Assembly (NCBI RefSeq): GCF_007004095.1
Contig: NZ_VHJK01000001.1
Location: 310,001-374,000 of the forward strand
Source: Erythrobacter insulae
GTDB taxonomy: Bacteria > Pseudomonadota > Alphaproteobacteria > Sphingomonadales > Sphingomonadaceae
Reading direction: 5' to 3'
Length of the DNA stretch: 64,000 bases
The notes under the pieces were generated by a model. That model saw nothing but the letters and a program-made list of their open reading frames with translations, was not told where the DNA came from and did not search any database. The first letter of the stretch is position 1. Each line of letters begins with the position of its first letter. The position numbers were made by a program, and so were the translations under genes. Of this stretch, positions 17,027-26,008 are shown piece by piece.

Positions 17027-17941
17027 TTACAGCCACCCCTGCTCACGGTACCATTCGGCTGTCATCTTCAGGCCTTCTGGCCCGGACCACACCGCCTGCC
17101 AAACCGACAGCGGCGGCGCTTTCTTCATGTCGCAAACCCAATCGGGATGGAGCATGTACCCGACACGGTCAGGCGTGAGTTTCGCGTTCGCCCCCCGCAG
17201 AAAGCCATCAACCTTCGCCCCGAATTGCATAATTGCAGGCGATAGCGGCAAAGCTTTGGCGTTGTCATTGCCCATTGCCTCACCAATCATTTGGGCGAGT
17301 TCGGAATGTTCATACCCAAAGGCATTGTCATCCCACGGTTCGTAAATCCGGCGCAAAGTTACCGGGTTTTCCGGGACTAAAGCGACCAACAGCCGGGCAA
17401 GATCCTCCACATGGATAATGGACGTACGGCCTGCGGATGGAACCGGTACGAAGCCGAACCTTGCCACGCGGAAAAGCTCGAACATGTCTTTATCACCCGG
17501 CCCATACACGGCAGGCGGACGAACGATGGTCCAATCAAGACCGCTGTCTTTTACCAGTTCCTCGGCGCGGGCCTTTGACCGGCCATAGGCCGACAGGTCC
17601 GGCTCACGCGCAGATAGCGACGATACGAACACAAACCGTTGGACCCCGGCATCCTTGGCCGCGGCAATCATGTTGGCTGTGCCTGTGACATTCGCTGCTT
17701 CAAAGCGGCCGGGATTGGGAGTGTTGGTGAGGCCTGCAATGTGGATCACCGCATCGCTACCTGTGACAAGCTCGTTGAGAGCCTTTGTATCGTCTAGAGT
17801 ACCGCGAACCCATTGGGTGCGATTATGCGCCGGCTGGGGGCTTCTGGTGAGTGCGCGAACGCCGTGCGCCCGGTGCAACGCGGCCTCTAACGTCGCGCTG
17901 CCAACAAAGCCGGTTGCGCCGGTCATGGCAATGACACTCAT
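17027..17941 (-). CDS. NAD(P)-dependent epimerase/NDUFA9-like extended SDR protein
   Basis: The 304-residue protein starts with the Rossmann motif MTGATGFVGSATL and has VIHIAGLTNTP, the YGRSKARAEELV segment with the YxxxK pair, and the IVRPPAVYGPGDKD motif. This layout matches complex I NDUFA9-like/NAD-dependent epimerase proteins. Those often act in quinone or lipid metabolism rather than on sugars. The substrate is not evident. Only 4 bases separate it from the proB stop codon upstream, so it is likely the last gene of an obg-proB transcript. Confidence 0.88.
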   Translation of the reverse strand: MSVIAMTGATGFVGSATLEAALHRAHGVRALTRSPQPAHNRTQWVRGTLDDTKALNELVTGSDAVIHIAGLTNTPNPGRFEAANVTGTANMIAAAKDAGVQRFVFVSSLSAREPDLSAYGRSKARAEELVKDSGLDWTIVRPPAVYGPGDKDMFELFRVARFGFVPVPSAGRTSIIHVEDLARLLVALVPENPVTLRRIYEPWDDNAFGYEHSELAQMIGEAMGNDNAKALPLSPAIMQFGAKVDGFLRGANAKLTPDRVGYMLHPDWVCDMKKAPPLSVWQAVWSGPEGLKMTAEWYREQGWL

Positions 17942-17945
17942 GGTC

Positions 17946-19079
17946 TTACAACATAACCATCTGGTCGCGGTGGATCACCGCAGAGCGTGGGACATGGCCA
18001 AGCCGGCGAGCGACCTGATCGCTGCGCAGCCCTCTTATTTTGACGCAGTCTTCCTTGTCATATTCGATCATGCCTTTGGCGATCATCCGACCCTGGGCAT
18101 CTTCGATCGCGATGACATCGCCGCGTTCAAAGTCTCCGAAAACGCCCGTTATTCCGGCGGCGAGCAGACTCTTGCCGTTTTGCAGCGCCTTGAGCGCGCC
18201 ATCATCAATGCGGATTGATCCGCTGAAACGCAGCCGCCCGCCGATCCAGTTCTTGAACGCATTATCGTCGCGTTTCGGCAAGAACAAGGTACCCGTATCC
18301 GCGCTGATGGCGCGGCCGATCGGATAATCGTCCTTGCCCTTGATGATCGCAAGCGCGATGCCCGCCCGCTCGGCAATTTCTGCGGCGAGCAATTTGGACG
18401 TCATCCCGCCCGAACCAATCCCGGACCCAGACCCGCCGGTTGCCATATCGTGGATTTCTTCGGTTACGCCCCGGACCTCTGAAAGCATTTGTGCATCGGG
18501 TTCTTCCGGGTGTTTGTCATACAGGCCGTCAACATCGGTCAGCAGCAAGATACCGTTGGCACCTGCGACCTGCGCCACGCGCGCTGCGAGACGATCATTG
18601 TCGCCAAACCGGATTTCGTTGGTCGCGATCGTATCATTTTCGTTGATGATCGGAATGGCACCGCGTTCCAGCAATTCGCGCAGGGTATTGCGCGCATTGA
18701 GATACCGGCTGCGCCCTTCCAGATCATCCAAAGTCAGCAGCATTTGTCCGGCTTTAAGGTTATACTCAGCCAGCAGCTGCGCCCAGGTGGACGCCAAGAA
18801 CACCTGGCCAACGGATGCGGCGGCCTGTGCATGGGCAAGTGTCCCGCGCCCTCCATCAGGCAATTCCAGCATAGAGGCACCAAGCGCGACCGATCCAGAC
18901 GCCACCACGATGATCTCCTGCCCGCGTTCACGCGCTCCGGAGATTTCGTGCGCCACGGTGCGGAGCCATTCAAAACGCGGCTCACCATCGGGGTGAATCA
19001 ACAATGCCGACCCGATCTTGATTACAAGCCGGGGGCATTTTTCAACATCACGGAAATCGAGGAGATTCTCGACAGACAT
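17946..19079 (-). CDS. proB: Glutamate 5-kinase
   Basis: The 377-residue protein has an amino-acid kinase domain with VIKIGSALL at the N-terminus, IIVVASGSVALGA, IIINENDTIAT-like (IPIINENDTIATNEI) and LTDVDGLYDKHP. A C-terminal PUA domain (KSLLAAGITGVFGDFERGDV) occupies the last 100 residues. It catalyses the first step of proline synthesis. ProC is encoded about 6 kb away at 24502-25314; ProA is not seen in the window. AAGGTAG precedes the ATG at 5 bases. The obg-proB order is common in bacteria. Confidence 0.96.
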   Translation of the reverse strand: MSVENLLDFRDVEKCPRLVIKIGSALLIHPDGEPRFEWLRTVAHEISGARERGQEIIVVASGSVALGASMLELPDGGRGTLAHAQAAASVGQVFLASTWAQLLAEYNLKAGQMLLTLDDLEGRSRYLNARNTLRELLERGAIPIINENDTIATNEIRFGDNDRLAARVAQVAGANGILLLTDVDGLYDKHPEEPDAQMLSEVRGVTEEIHDMATGGSGSGIGSGGMTSKLLAAEIAERAGIALAIIKGKDDYPIGRAISADTGTLFLPKRDDNAFKNWIGGRLRFSGSIRIDDGALKALQNGKSLLAAGITGVFGDFERGDVIAIEDAQGRMIAKGMIEYDKEDCVKIRGLRSDQVARRLGHVPRSAVIHRDQMVML

Positions 19080-19117
19080 GCAGCTACCTTAATGGTCCGC
19101 GCGGCGGCGGACTGAAT

Positions 19118-20176
19118 TCAGATTGGCGACCAATCGGCATCCGCCTCAGATTCGTCTTCAACTTCGACGGTTTTCGTTTCGGTCGATGTTCGGTCAGGTA
19201 AATAACCAAGAACCGCATCCATAAGTTCCCCGATACCCTCACCTGTGGCGCCTGACACGGAAAAAACTCTTTCGGCGCCCGCGTCGCGCAGTTCGGCGGC
19301 AAAAGCCTCCGACAGTTCTTTATCGGCCAGATCCAGCTTGTTCAGCACAATCAATTGCGGTTTGTCTTCCAGACCCGCACCATAGGCTGCAAGTTCATCC
19401 TGAACGACCTGCATTGCCTGTGCCGGGTCATCGCCAGCGATATCAATCAAATGGATCAAAACCCGGCAGCGCTCGATATGGCCGAGGAACCTGTCACCAA
19501 TGCCTGCACCATCGGCTGCGCCTTCGATCAGGCCCGGAATATCCGCCAGCACAAATTCGCGGCCCTTGTGATGCACAACGCCCAGTTTCGGGACCAAAGT
19601 CGTGAAGGCATAATGACCAACCTTTGCCCCTGCATTGGATACGGCGTTGATGAATGTCGATTTTCCCGCATTGGGCAATCCGAGCAAGCCAACGTCGGCC
19701 AGCAGTTTTAGCCGCAGCCAGACCCACATTTCCTCGCTAGGTGTGCCCGGCTGGTGCTGGCGCGGAGCGCGGTTTGTGGAAGATTTGTAGGACGCATTGC
19801 CGCGTCCTCCCATCCCGCCTTCAAGAAAGGTGATCCGCTGCCCGATCTCGGTAAAATCCGCGAGCACTTCTTCTTTATCTTCCGACAAGATTTGGGTGCC
19901 GACCGGCACTTTGATCACAAGATCAGGAGCCGCCGCACCAGTGCGATCCTTGCCCTGTCCGTGATTGCCGCGCTTGGCCTTAAAATGCTGGGAATACCGG
20001 AAATCGATAAGCGTGTTGAGGCCTTGAACGGCTTCAAAGATGATATCGCCGCCTTTGCCCCCATTACCGCCGTCTGGGCCGCCATATTCGACGTACTTCT
20101 CGCGCCGGAAACTGACCGCTCCCGGCCCTCCGGCACCCGATTTAAGATAGATTTTGGCTTGGTCGAGGAAATGCAT
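19118..20176 (-). CDS. obg: GTPase Obg/CgtA
   Basis: The 352-residue protein has the glycine-rich Obg fold at residues 1-158 (FLDQAKIYLKSGAGGPGAVS). The G domain follows, with G1 LPNAGKST, G3 DIPGLIEGAADGAGIG and G4 VLNKLDL. The C-terminal acidic tail is short. It associates with the 50S subunit and couples ribosome assembly to growth. The ATG at 20176 has AGGTG at 6 bases and is preferred to a GTG three codons upstream. A 35-base near-perfect inverted repeat covers this ribosome-binding site and start codon. Confidence 0.96.
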   Translation of the reverse strand: MHFLDQAKIYLKSGAGGPGAVSFRREKYVEYGGPDGGNGGKGGDIIFEAVQGLNTLIDFRYSQHFKAKRGNHGQGKDRTGAAAPDLVIKVPVGTQILSEDKEEVLADFTEIGQRITFLEGGMGGRGNASYKSSTNRAPRQHQPGTPSEEMWVWLRLKLLADVGLLGLPNAGKSTFINAVSNAGAKVGHYAFTTLVPKLGVVHHKGREFVLADIPGLIEGAADGAGIGDRFLGHIERCRVLIHLIDIAGDDPAQAMQVVQDELAAYGAGLEDKPQLIVLNKLDLADKELSEAFAAELRDAGAERVFSVSGATGEGIGELMDAVLGYLPDRTSTETKTVEVEDESEADADWSPI

Positions 20177-20199
20177 AAGGTGCACCTATGCATTTCCTC
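20165..20199. repeat. 35-bp near-perfect inverted repeat over the obg start codon
   Basis: The arms GAGGAAATGCAT (20165-20176) and ATGCATTTCCTC (20188-20199) flank the palindrome AGGTGCACCT, with one extra base. In obg mRNA the hairpin would bury both the AGGTG ribosome-binding site and the AUG. There is no T-run for a terminator. Confidence 0.85.
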
Positions 20200-20216
20200 A
20201 CCAAATTGCGAGCGGA

Positions 20217-22190
20217 TTAGAACGTTGCGCGAATTCCGACTGTCACATTCCGGCCTGGCGAAACGAAGCTGAACACTTGCTCATATGTCCGGTTCAGCAG
20301 GTTTTCAGCCCTTCCGAACAGGCTGACCCCCTCTTTCACTCGCATCTCTCCGGATATGTTCACAAGCGTGAAATCGTCGAGGGTCTCGCGCACCGGCACA
20401 AAGCTGGGATCGGTGAAGGCCAGATCTTCGGTTTCGCCATTGTGCCGTATTACCAGCGTTACAGAGGCGGAATCATCCGATGCAGTCCAATTTAAGGCGG
20501 CGCTGGCGATGTGATCGGGGCGGCGCACTTCTTTCACGCCGCCTTCCTGCGCGTCCAAATAGCTGTAGGCTGCATCAAAAGAGAAACCCCCGCCCAGCAT
20601 GGCATTGACCGAGACCTCTACCCCGCGCCGAGTGCTAATGGTTTGTCTATTGGCGGGTGTGGCAATGAAATCTGGGGCAGGAAATATCGTAAATATCTCA
20701 TTCTCCAGATCATTATCGAAATAGACGAGAGAAACCACCGCATCACCCCGGGCGAGGGATTGATCAACACCCACTTCCCAGCCGGTGGATTTTTCAGGTT
20801 GCAAATCTTCATTGCCGATAAACTGGCCATCAAAGAATCCGAACAATTCGAAAAATCCGGGGTTCTTGATGCCGGAGCCTGCGCTCGCACGAATTCGAGT
20901 GGTATCTGTCACCTGATACCCGGCCCCCACGCGGAAGGTCGTTTCATCGGCGAACCTGTCGTTGATATCGTGGCGGACCGCTGCGGACAGATCAATATCA
21001 TAGCCTTCAAAACGGTATTCGCCTGCAAGACCGATATTCTCGATCACGCGCCGCTCGGAAAATGCAGTTCCGAACGGATCGTCATTGCGGAACCCTTCGC
21101 GTTCCCAATCCGCAGCAAGGGTGAGATAGTGTTTCTGGTCTGCAAAGCCGAGCTGCGCCGCGCTTACATAAGACGCCTTGAACCGGTCACCCTCGCTTCC
21201 GCTGCTGCGACCAAAAGCGCCAAAGGTGTCTCGATTGATATCCGCGATCTGGGCCGATAAATCATGCGTCCAATCGCCGTCAAACGTGCTCAAATTCGCT
21301 CCGGCGAGGACATAAATTGCCTCGTTTTCAAACTCGGCGTCAGGTGTATCGATAATCAGTCCGAATGTAGGGCTTTGGGTATCAAAGTCTGAATTGTTGA
21401 ATCCGCCTTCGGTCCGAATGAAACGGGTCGCGGCGCGCAGTTGAAAGTTTTCGGCCGGGCGAACGGATCCCTTGGCCGAAACAGTGTAACTGTCGCGCGC
21501 AAGGTTGCGGTTTCCGCCTCTCGCATTTGGCTCCCCATCGGTGCTCACGATGGTCGCATTGACCGCCAGATCGCCGTAATAATCACCGATCCCGATCCGC
21601 GCAGATCCATTCACCGTATTGTTGGTTCCTGCTTCGACGCGCCCGCCAAATCCGTTCAGATCTGCGCCGCTTGCGCTTTGATAGGCAACGACGCCGCCAA
21701 TCGCATCTGCCCCGTAAAGCGCGGACTGCTGACCGCGAAGTACATCTACGCCCGCTCCGATTTCTGCCTGCAATGTGCCAATATCAAATTCGCCTGCAAA
21801 CGGATCAGACACTTCGATTCCGTCCACCAAAACAAGGACATGGTTTGCCTCTGAACCGCGCAGGCGGATTTGGGTCTGCCCTGCGACGGAACTGACGGCG
21901 ACGCCCGGCACATCGCGCAGGATATCGGCGATGTCGCGCGTCTGGCGCTGTTCAAGCTGAGCCGCAGACAAACGCTGCACGGACCCTGTGTAATCATCAA
22001 TCGCCAGATTCTCCGATCGGCTGGCCACAACCAGCAATTCCTTGCGGTTCGAATGGAGCAGGACCGGCTCTTCACCCGTGTCCCCGGCACTGTCATTTTG
22101 AGTGTTTTGCACCGCATTATCTTGCGCAATGGCCGGCACAGCAAAGCCAAGCGCCGCAATCGCAGCGCCAATTCGTAATTCAAGTCTCAC
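20217..22190 (-). CDS. btuB: TonB-dependent outer-membrane receptor, probably for vitamin B12
   Basis: From GTG at 22190 the gene encodes 657 residues with a signal peptide ending near VPAIAQ. The TonB-box region (ELLVVASRSE) is followed by a plug domain (DIADILRDVPGVAVSS, QIRLRGSEANHVLVLVDGIE). A long 22-strand-type barrel ends in Phe (VTVGIRATF). The size and the upstream cobalamin riboswitch identify it as a BtuB-type cobalamin/cobinamide receptor. GGAAGGG precedes the GTG. The longer open frame up to 22313 lies in the leader and is not expected to be translated. Inner-membrane BtuCDF genes are not adjacent. Confidence 0.93.
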   Translation of the reverse strand: MRLELRIGAAIAALGFAVPAIAQDNAVQNTQNDSAGDTGEEPVLLHSNRKELLVVASRSENLAIDDYTGSVQRLSAAQLEQRQTRDIADILRDVPGVAVSSVAGQTQIRLRGSEANHVLVLVDGIEVSDPFAGEFDIGTLQAEIGAGVDVLRGQQSALYGADAIGGVVAYQSASGADLNGFGGRVEAGTNNTVNGSARIGIGDYYGDLAVNATIVSTDGEPNARGGNRNLARDSYTVSAKGSVRPAENFQLRAATRFIRTEGGFNNSDFDTQSPTFGLIIDTPDAEFENEAIYVLAGANLSTFDGDWTHDLSAQIADINRDTFGAFGRSSGSEGDRFKASYVSAAQLGFADQKHYLTLAADWEREGFRNDDPFGTAFSERRVIENIGLAGEYRFEGYDIDLSAAVRHDINDRFADETTFRVGAGYQVTDTTRIRASAGSGIKNPGFFELFGFFDGQFIGNEDLQPEKSTGWEVGVDQSLARGDAVVSLVYFDNDLENEIFTIFPAPDFIATPANRQTISTRRGVEVSVNAMLGGGFSFDAAYSYLDAQEGGVKEVRRPDHIASAALNWTASDDSASVTLVIRHNGETEDLAFTDPSFVPVRETLDDFTLVNISGEMRVKEGVSLFGRAENLLNRTYEQVFSFVSPGRNVTVGIRATF

Positions 22191-22329
22191 AGGTGTAATC
22201 CCTTCCGAACGAGCAACAGTATTGACCGCACGGGATTGTCCCGCACGGCCATCTATCGTCGCTCGAAACGAAAGTATTTTTCGCGCCTCTCCAATCCCTG
22301 AGAGGGGCAACAAGCGACTCGCTCCGGTC

Positions 22330-22500
22330 GGTCTCCTGGCTCACGGATCGACGCGGTCGAATCTCACCTTCCCAAGGTTACCCTCAGTGGCTGCGCCCTC
22401 TATCAAGGCCGCGCGAAACAATCGCTCACCGCTTACAGTTGCAGGGACAGCTGCGGAATCGAACCGCATTCCCGTTACCGAAGTGATGGCGCGTGATTAC
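22330..22500 (-). promoter_or_regulatory. Cobalamin (AdoCbl-type) riboswitch
   Basis: On the minus strand the conserved blocks follow in the right order: GGGAATGCGGT, CCGCAGCTGTCCCTGCAAC, TGTAAGCGGTGAGC, GCCACTG, TTGGGAAGG and GAGCCAGGAGACC (the B12 box region). They fit the class RF00174. The 3' end is about 140 bases upstream of the btuB start, so the switch controls btuB. No U-rich terminator is obvious in the leader, which favours translational control. The riboswitch starts just after the stop codon of the 22514-23455 gene. Confidence 0.95.
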
Positions 22501-22513
22501 GCTCGAATATGGC

Positions 22514-23455
22514 TTATCGCAAGCCGCGCGGTGCAGGCGCTGGATCTTGCGCTGCCTCGGTCGGGATCGGTTCGACCACAGGCTGCGAAACGAATCCGTC
22601 CTGAACCGGTATGACAGGCACTTCTGCTCCGGTCGCGCTATCTACGACCGTGCTACCCGCCGCGGCTGGCGTCGCCAATGTCGCCGCCGGATTTTCGCCC
22701 ACGGTTGGGACTGCGATACCGTCTGCAAGCGCGCGCTGCACGGCTACCCAGCCGGGCTGCGATGCTCCGTATTCAGCGCCGTATTCTTGATCCCAGCGTG
22801 CCGAAAGCCGCTGATATTCCTCATATTCGTCAAAGAACGTAGAAAAAGGATCAAGGAGGAGTTCGAAATTATCCATAGCAAAAGCAATCGGATCGGCGGG
22901 CGGAGCCGCCAGAGCCCGGTTTGATATATCGAGCGCCGCTGCGCAAAGCCCGCTGCGTGCAGGCGGCAGAGCGAAGAAATTGTACACGCTGGTCATTTTG
23001 CCTTCGCGTTCGATAATTCCGGCCCGCCGGGCGCCCATTTCGTTGCGATATTTACGATCAATCCGGCGGTTTACGCTCATGAGCGCGGTTGCGTGATCTT
23101 TGATGTAGACGCTGTACGCATCGAGGACAGGTTGGAACCGCGCGGCTGTGCAATTCAGCGCAGCAACATTCCATGCAGACCGGAAATGCCACACTTTTTC
23201 ATCGTCGGAGAGCCCGCGATTGACGGTCATCCGGCGGCCCAGCAGATCTTTGCCAGGAATGTTCATCACATAGGATGCACCGCCCGGTGGCAGAGGCCGG
23301 AGCGGAATGATCTTTGCCGCAGGAGGCGGAGGCGGAGGCGGAGGCGGAGGTGGCGGAGGGGGCGTCGCGCAGGCACCAAGCAGTCCAATCGCAACCGCGA
23401 TAGAAGTGATTTTAAGGCCGATAGGATTGGCGTTTTCACGAACCGCTTTGCTCAT
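22514..23455 (-). CDS. Poly-proline lipoprotein of unknown function
   Basis: The 313-residue protein has a signal peptide with lipobox LLGAC (Cys about residue 29). A run of 14 prolines follows, then a domain of about 190 residues with conserved-looking segments (NIPGKDLLGRRMTVNRGLSD, CTAARFQPVLDAY). The C-terminus is an Ala/Pro-rich tail. It should be anchored in the outer membrane, with the proline rod holding the domain away from it. I do not recognise the globular domain. The poly-Pro codons come from a hexanucleotide repeat. The btuB riboswitch begins immediately downstream, so read-through into btuB is possible. Confidence 0.8.
   Translation of the reverse strand: MSKAVRENANPIGLKITSIAVAIGLLGACATPPPPPPPPPPPPPPAAKIIPLRPLPPGGASYVMNIPGKDLLGRRMTVNRGLSDDEKVWHFRSAWNVAALNCTAARFQPVLDAYSVYIKDHATALMSVNRRIDRKYRNEMGARRAGIIEREGKMTSVYNFFALPPARSGLCAAALDISNRALAAPPADPIAFAMDNFELLLDPFSTFFDEYEEYQRLSARWDQEYGAEYGASQPGWVAVQRALADGIAVPTVGENPAATLATPAAAGSTVVDSATGAEVPVIPVQDGFVSQPVVEPIPTEAAQDPAPAPRGLR
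23322..23362 (-). repeat. Hexanucleotide (GGAGGC)n repeat encoding poly-proline
   Basis: Four perfect and one imperfect GGAGGC units, then related GGC/GGA triplets, encode the 14-proline run of the lipoprotein. The unit length keeps the frame, so slippage would change only rod length. Confidence 0.85.
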
Positions 23456-23549
23456 TCTGTCTCTCTCTTTTGGCTACCCTGACAATGCCAGAGCCCGCCT
23501 TACTCGCAAATGAAGCACCGAGTGTTAGTCCCCTCGGACAGCAAAGCAA

Positions 23550-23581
23550 ATGCCCGGCACCTAATGAAAGGCACCGGGCAT
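23550..23581 (-). terminator. Intrinsic terminator of the Bax inhibitor-1 gene
   Basis: The arms ATGCCCGGTGCC and GGTGCCGGGCAT pair over 12 positions, with two G-U pairs, only when read on the minus strand. The plus-strand transcript would have A-C mismatches. T-rich sequence (TTTGCTTTGC) follows. It lies 60 bases after the stop codon at 23641. Confidence 0.7.
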
Positions 23582-23640
23582 CGTAGATTTCACCAGTTTG
23601 ATCGAAAAACACCGGTTCCGATCATGTTAGCAACGCGAGA

Positions 23641-24390
23641 TTATTCGCGGCTGCCAAGAAACTGAAGCAGAAACATGAACATGTTGACGAAATCGAGATA
23701 CAGGCTGGTTGCACCCATGATCACCGCTTTGCCAGCAAAGTCTGTTCCGCGAACGTGCTGATATTCTCTCTTGAGGCGCTGTGTATCGTATGCAGTCAGC
23801 GCAGCAAAAACCAGAACACCGATCCCGCTGATGACAAAAGCCATGGCTTCGGACTGCAGGAAGATGTTGATCACGCTGGCGATGATCAGGCCAATCACAC
23901 CCATGATCAGGAAGCTGCCAAAGCCAGACATGTCTTTCTTCGTCGTGTAACCGAACAGCGAAAGACCGGCGAAAGCGCCTGCTGTTGCGAAGAATGTCAC
24001 CGCGATTGATTCACCCGTGTAAACGAGGAAAATCGTCGACAAAGACAGACCCATGACAGTCGCAAAGGACCAGAACACGATCTGAAGTGTCGTCTGGCTC
24101 ATCTTGTGCAAACCAAAGCTCATGGCGAGGATAAAGGCCAAAGGAGCCAGTTTAACAGCCCAGAACAGGATGCCGCCATTTAGTGCGAGCGAAGCCGCCG
24201 GCGATTCCATTCCGCCCCAGGAAAACAGGATCGCGACAATGCCGGTCCACAGGACGCCGGACGCCATATAGTTGTAGATCGAGAGCATGTGCTTGCGCAG
24301 GCCCTGATCGTAAGCAACGCCAGCGACATCTCCGCCGGCGCGTGGCACCGAGCCAAAACCGGTGCGCTGTGTTTCATTCCAATCAGACAT
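23641..24390 (-). CDS. Bax inhibitor-1/YccA family membrane protein
   Basis: The 249-residue protein has a hydrophilic N-terminus of about 30 residues and seven hydrophobic segments. They include GYTTKKDMSGFGSFLIMGVI and the C-terminal ALTAYDTQRLKREY motif, the hallmark of the UPF0005/BI-1 family (TAYDTQ, with a conserved Asp). Members act as pH-sensitive calcium leak channels or protease-interacting proteins; YccA inhibits FtsH in E. coli. The ATG at 24390 (MSDWNETQ) is chosen over an upstream in-frame start. It stands alone with its own terminator. Confidence 0.93.
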   Translation of the reverse strand: MSDWNETQRTGFGSVPRAGGDVAGVAYDQGLRKHMLSIYNYMASGVLWTGIVAILFSWGGMESPAASLALNGGILFWAVKLAPLAFILAMSFGLHKMSQTTLQIVFWSFATVMGLSLSTIFLVYTGESIAVTFFATAGAFAGLSLFGYTTKKDMSGFGSFLIMGVIGLIIASVINIFLQSEAMAFVISGIGVLVFAALTAYDTQRLKREYQHVRGTDFAGKAVIMGATSLYLDFVNMFMFLLQFLGSRE

Positions 24391-24501
24391 AATGGATACC
24401 TTGTCTCCAAAATAGGTGCGACAATACGCACCAGTTGTCAGCAATATCGGTGTTTTCCGGCGTAATTTCAAGCGAAACCGGAATGAGAGTGTTGATGCGG
24501 A

Positions 24502-25314
24502 TTAACCGTTACCGCGCGACAGCTCGCTGCCTTTTTCTGCGGTCGCCTGTAATGTTTCGACCAACAGATTGTGCAACGCGCTGTTCGCGTCCAGAACATT
24601 CATGCCTTCGCGCGTCATACCGCCGGGACTGGCGACCCGATCAGCCAGCTCTCCGGCAGAAATTGTTTCGCCCGCCGCCAGCGAAGATGCGCCATCGACC
24701 ATCGCCACGGCGAGGGCTTCGGCCTGGCTGGCTTCCAGTCCCAGCTGCGTTGCCGCCCCGGCAAGCGCATCGATAAAGCGATAGACAAAACCCGGACCCG
24801 ATCCGGCGAGCGCCGTGACCAGATCAAACTTTTCCTCCGCTTCAAGCCAGACCGCCGTGCCGAGCGCATCGAAAAACGCGTAGACGCCGTCTCGCGCATC
24901 GGCATCCAGACCGGTTTCGAGAAGAATAATCGGAGATTTGTTAATTCGCGACGCGAGGTTCGGCATCACGCGGATATGCGCCGCAGCATCAGGGAATGCT
25001 GATTTAAGCTGCGCAAGAGTAAGACCGGCAAGCAGCGAATAAATCGCCACACCGCCTCCCGTGATCGCCTGTAAACCAGGTGCAAGTTTGCCGAGCTGCT
25101 GAGGCTTGAAGCCCAGCATAACCGCATCATGCCCGCCTGCTGCGGCGGCCTCTTCGGGACTGCGATACAAAGCCACGCCAGCAGGCGCGGCCTCAAGCGC
25201 AGGATCAAGAACCGCAAACCGTGCAGGATCGATACCCGCCGCAAGCCATCCGGCCAGCATAGCGCCGCCCATATTTCCGCAGCCGATGATAAGAAGTTGT
25301 TTGATGCCCGACAT
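24502..25314 (-). CDS. proC: Pyrroline-5-carboxylate reductase
   Basis: The 270-residue protein has the N-terminal dinucleotide site LLIIGCGNMGGAMLAGW and the C-terminal ProC signature DRVASPGGMTREGMNVLD with ALAGSGPGFVYRFIDALAGA before it. It uses NAD(P)H to reduce pyrroline-5-carboxylate to proline. AAAGGTGG precedes the ATG. The upstream YbjN gene is 43 bases away on the same strand, a neighbour pair seen often in alphaproteobacteria. Confidence 0.96.
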   Translation of the reverse strand: MSGIKQLLIIGCGNMGGAMLAGWLAAGIDPARFAVLDPALEAAPAGVALYRSPEEAAAAGGHDAVMLGFKPQQLGKLAPGLQAITGGGVAIYSLLAGLTLAQLKSAFPDAAAHIRVMPNLASRINKSPIILLETGLDADARDGVYAFFDALGTAVWLEAEEKFDLVTALAGSGPGFVYRFIDALAGAATQLGLEASQAEALAVAMVDGASSLAAGETISAGELADRVASPGGMTREGMNVLDANSALHNLLVETLQATAEKGSELSRGNG

Positions 25315-25357
25315 GGCAAACCACCTTTAAATATGAACCTTGAAAGCCCCCAAGTGG

Positions 25358-25864
25358 TTATGCCTCCCCCGCCGCGTCAACCATTGCTGCATCTAAAGCG
25401 TCTCGCGGGCTCTTATCCCCCCAAAGCACAAACTGGAACGCCGGATAGAAACGGTCGCATTCGTCAATTGCATTTTCGACCAGAGATTGCGCCTGAGTAA
25501 GGCTGAGCATTCGATCATCGCCCAGCAACACACCGTGGCGATAGAGCAGCACATCACCATTCGACCAGATATCAAAATGGCCAAGCCACATTTGTTCATT
25601 CACAAGACTTAACAGCTCGTATGCTCGCTGTTTTTTGTCATCCTGAACCCGAATATCGGGCAGGCAAAGGAATTGTAGGACGCTATCCTGTTCGCGCCAA
25701 ATCGCCCGCAATTGATACTTGGCCCAACTGCCCTGTACCTCGCCGCTCATCTCATCATCAGACGTGATCTCGCAATCCCAGCCGCGCGCTGCGAACAAAG
25801 CGGCGAGCATATCGACTGGCGGAGCGTCATTCTGCGCTTCAAATTCCTGCTCGCGCGGTCTCAT
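25358..25864 (-). CDS. YbjN-domain protein (type III secretion chaperone-like fold)
   Basis: The 168-residue soluble protein has the YbjN pattern: an N-terminal strand with AARGWDCEITSDDEM, the central LQFLCLPDIRVQDDKKQRAYELLSLVNEQ block, and a late LTQAQSLVENAIDECDRFYPAFQ helix. In E. coli YbjN affects motility and stress responses; here its role is unknown. It is probably co-transcribed with proC, 43 bases downstream. AAGG lies upstream of the ATG. Confidence 0.88.
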   Translation of the reverse strand: MRPREQEFEAQNDAPPVDMLAALFAARGWDCEITSDDEMSGEVQGSWAKYQLRAIWREQDSVLQFLCLPDIRVQDDKKQRAYELLSLVNEQMWLGHFDIWSNGDVLLYRHGVLLGDDRMLSLTQAQSLVENAIDECDRFYPAFQFVLWGDKSPRDALDAAMVDAAGEA

Positions 25865-26008
25865 TGAGTAGGGGCCTTTTTTAACATCATGTAAACAGAT
25901 GCCTGTAAGCCCCCTTGCTTGGCAATCCGCTGGCAGATGGCGGCTGGGGAGAACCCATTTCGCCTGTTCAAACCTTGTGCACAGAAAGCCGGGGATGATC
26001 CCAAACAG

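Noticed and set aside
18334..19115. Two long plus-strand frames opposite proB
   Set aside because: ProB kinase and PUA motifs are intact on the minus strand; the frames are Ser/Arg-rich shadows.
20511..21260. 249-codon open frame on the plus strand
   Set aside because: It is antisense to the btuB barrel region, and its composition is that of a shadow frame.
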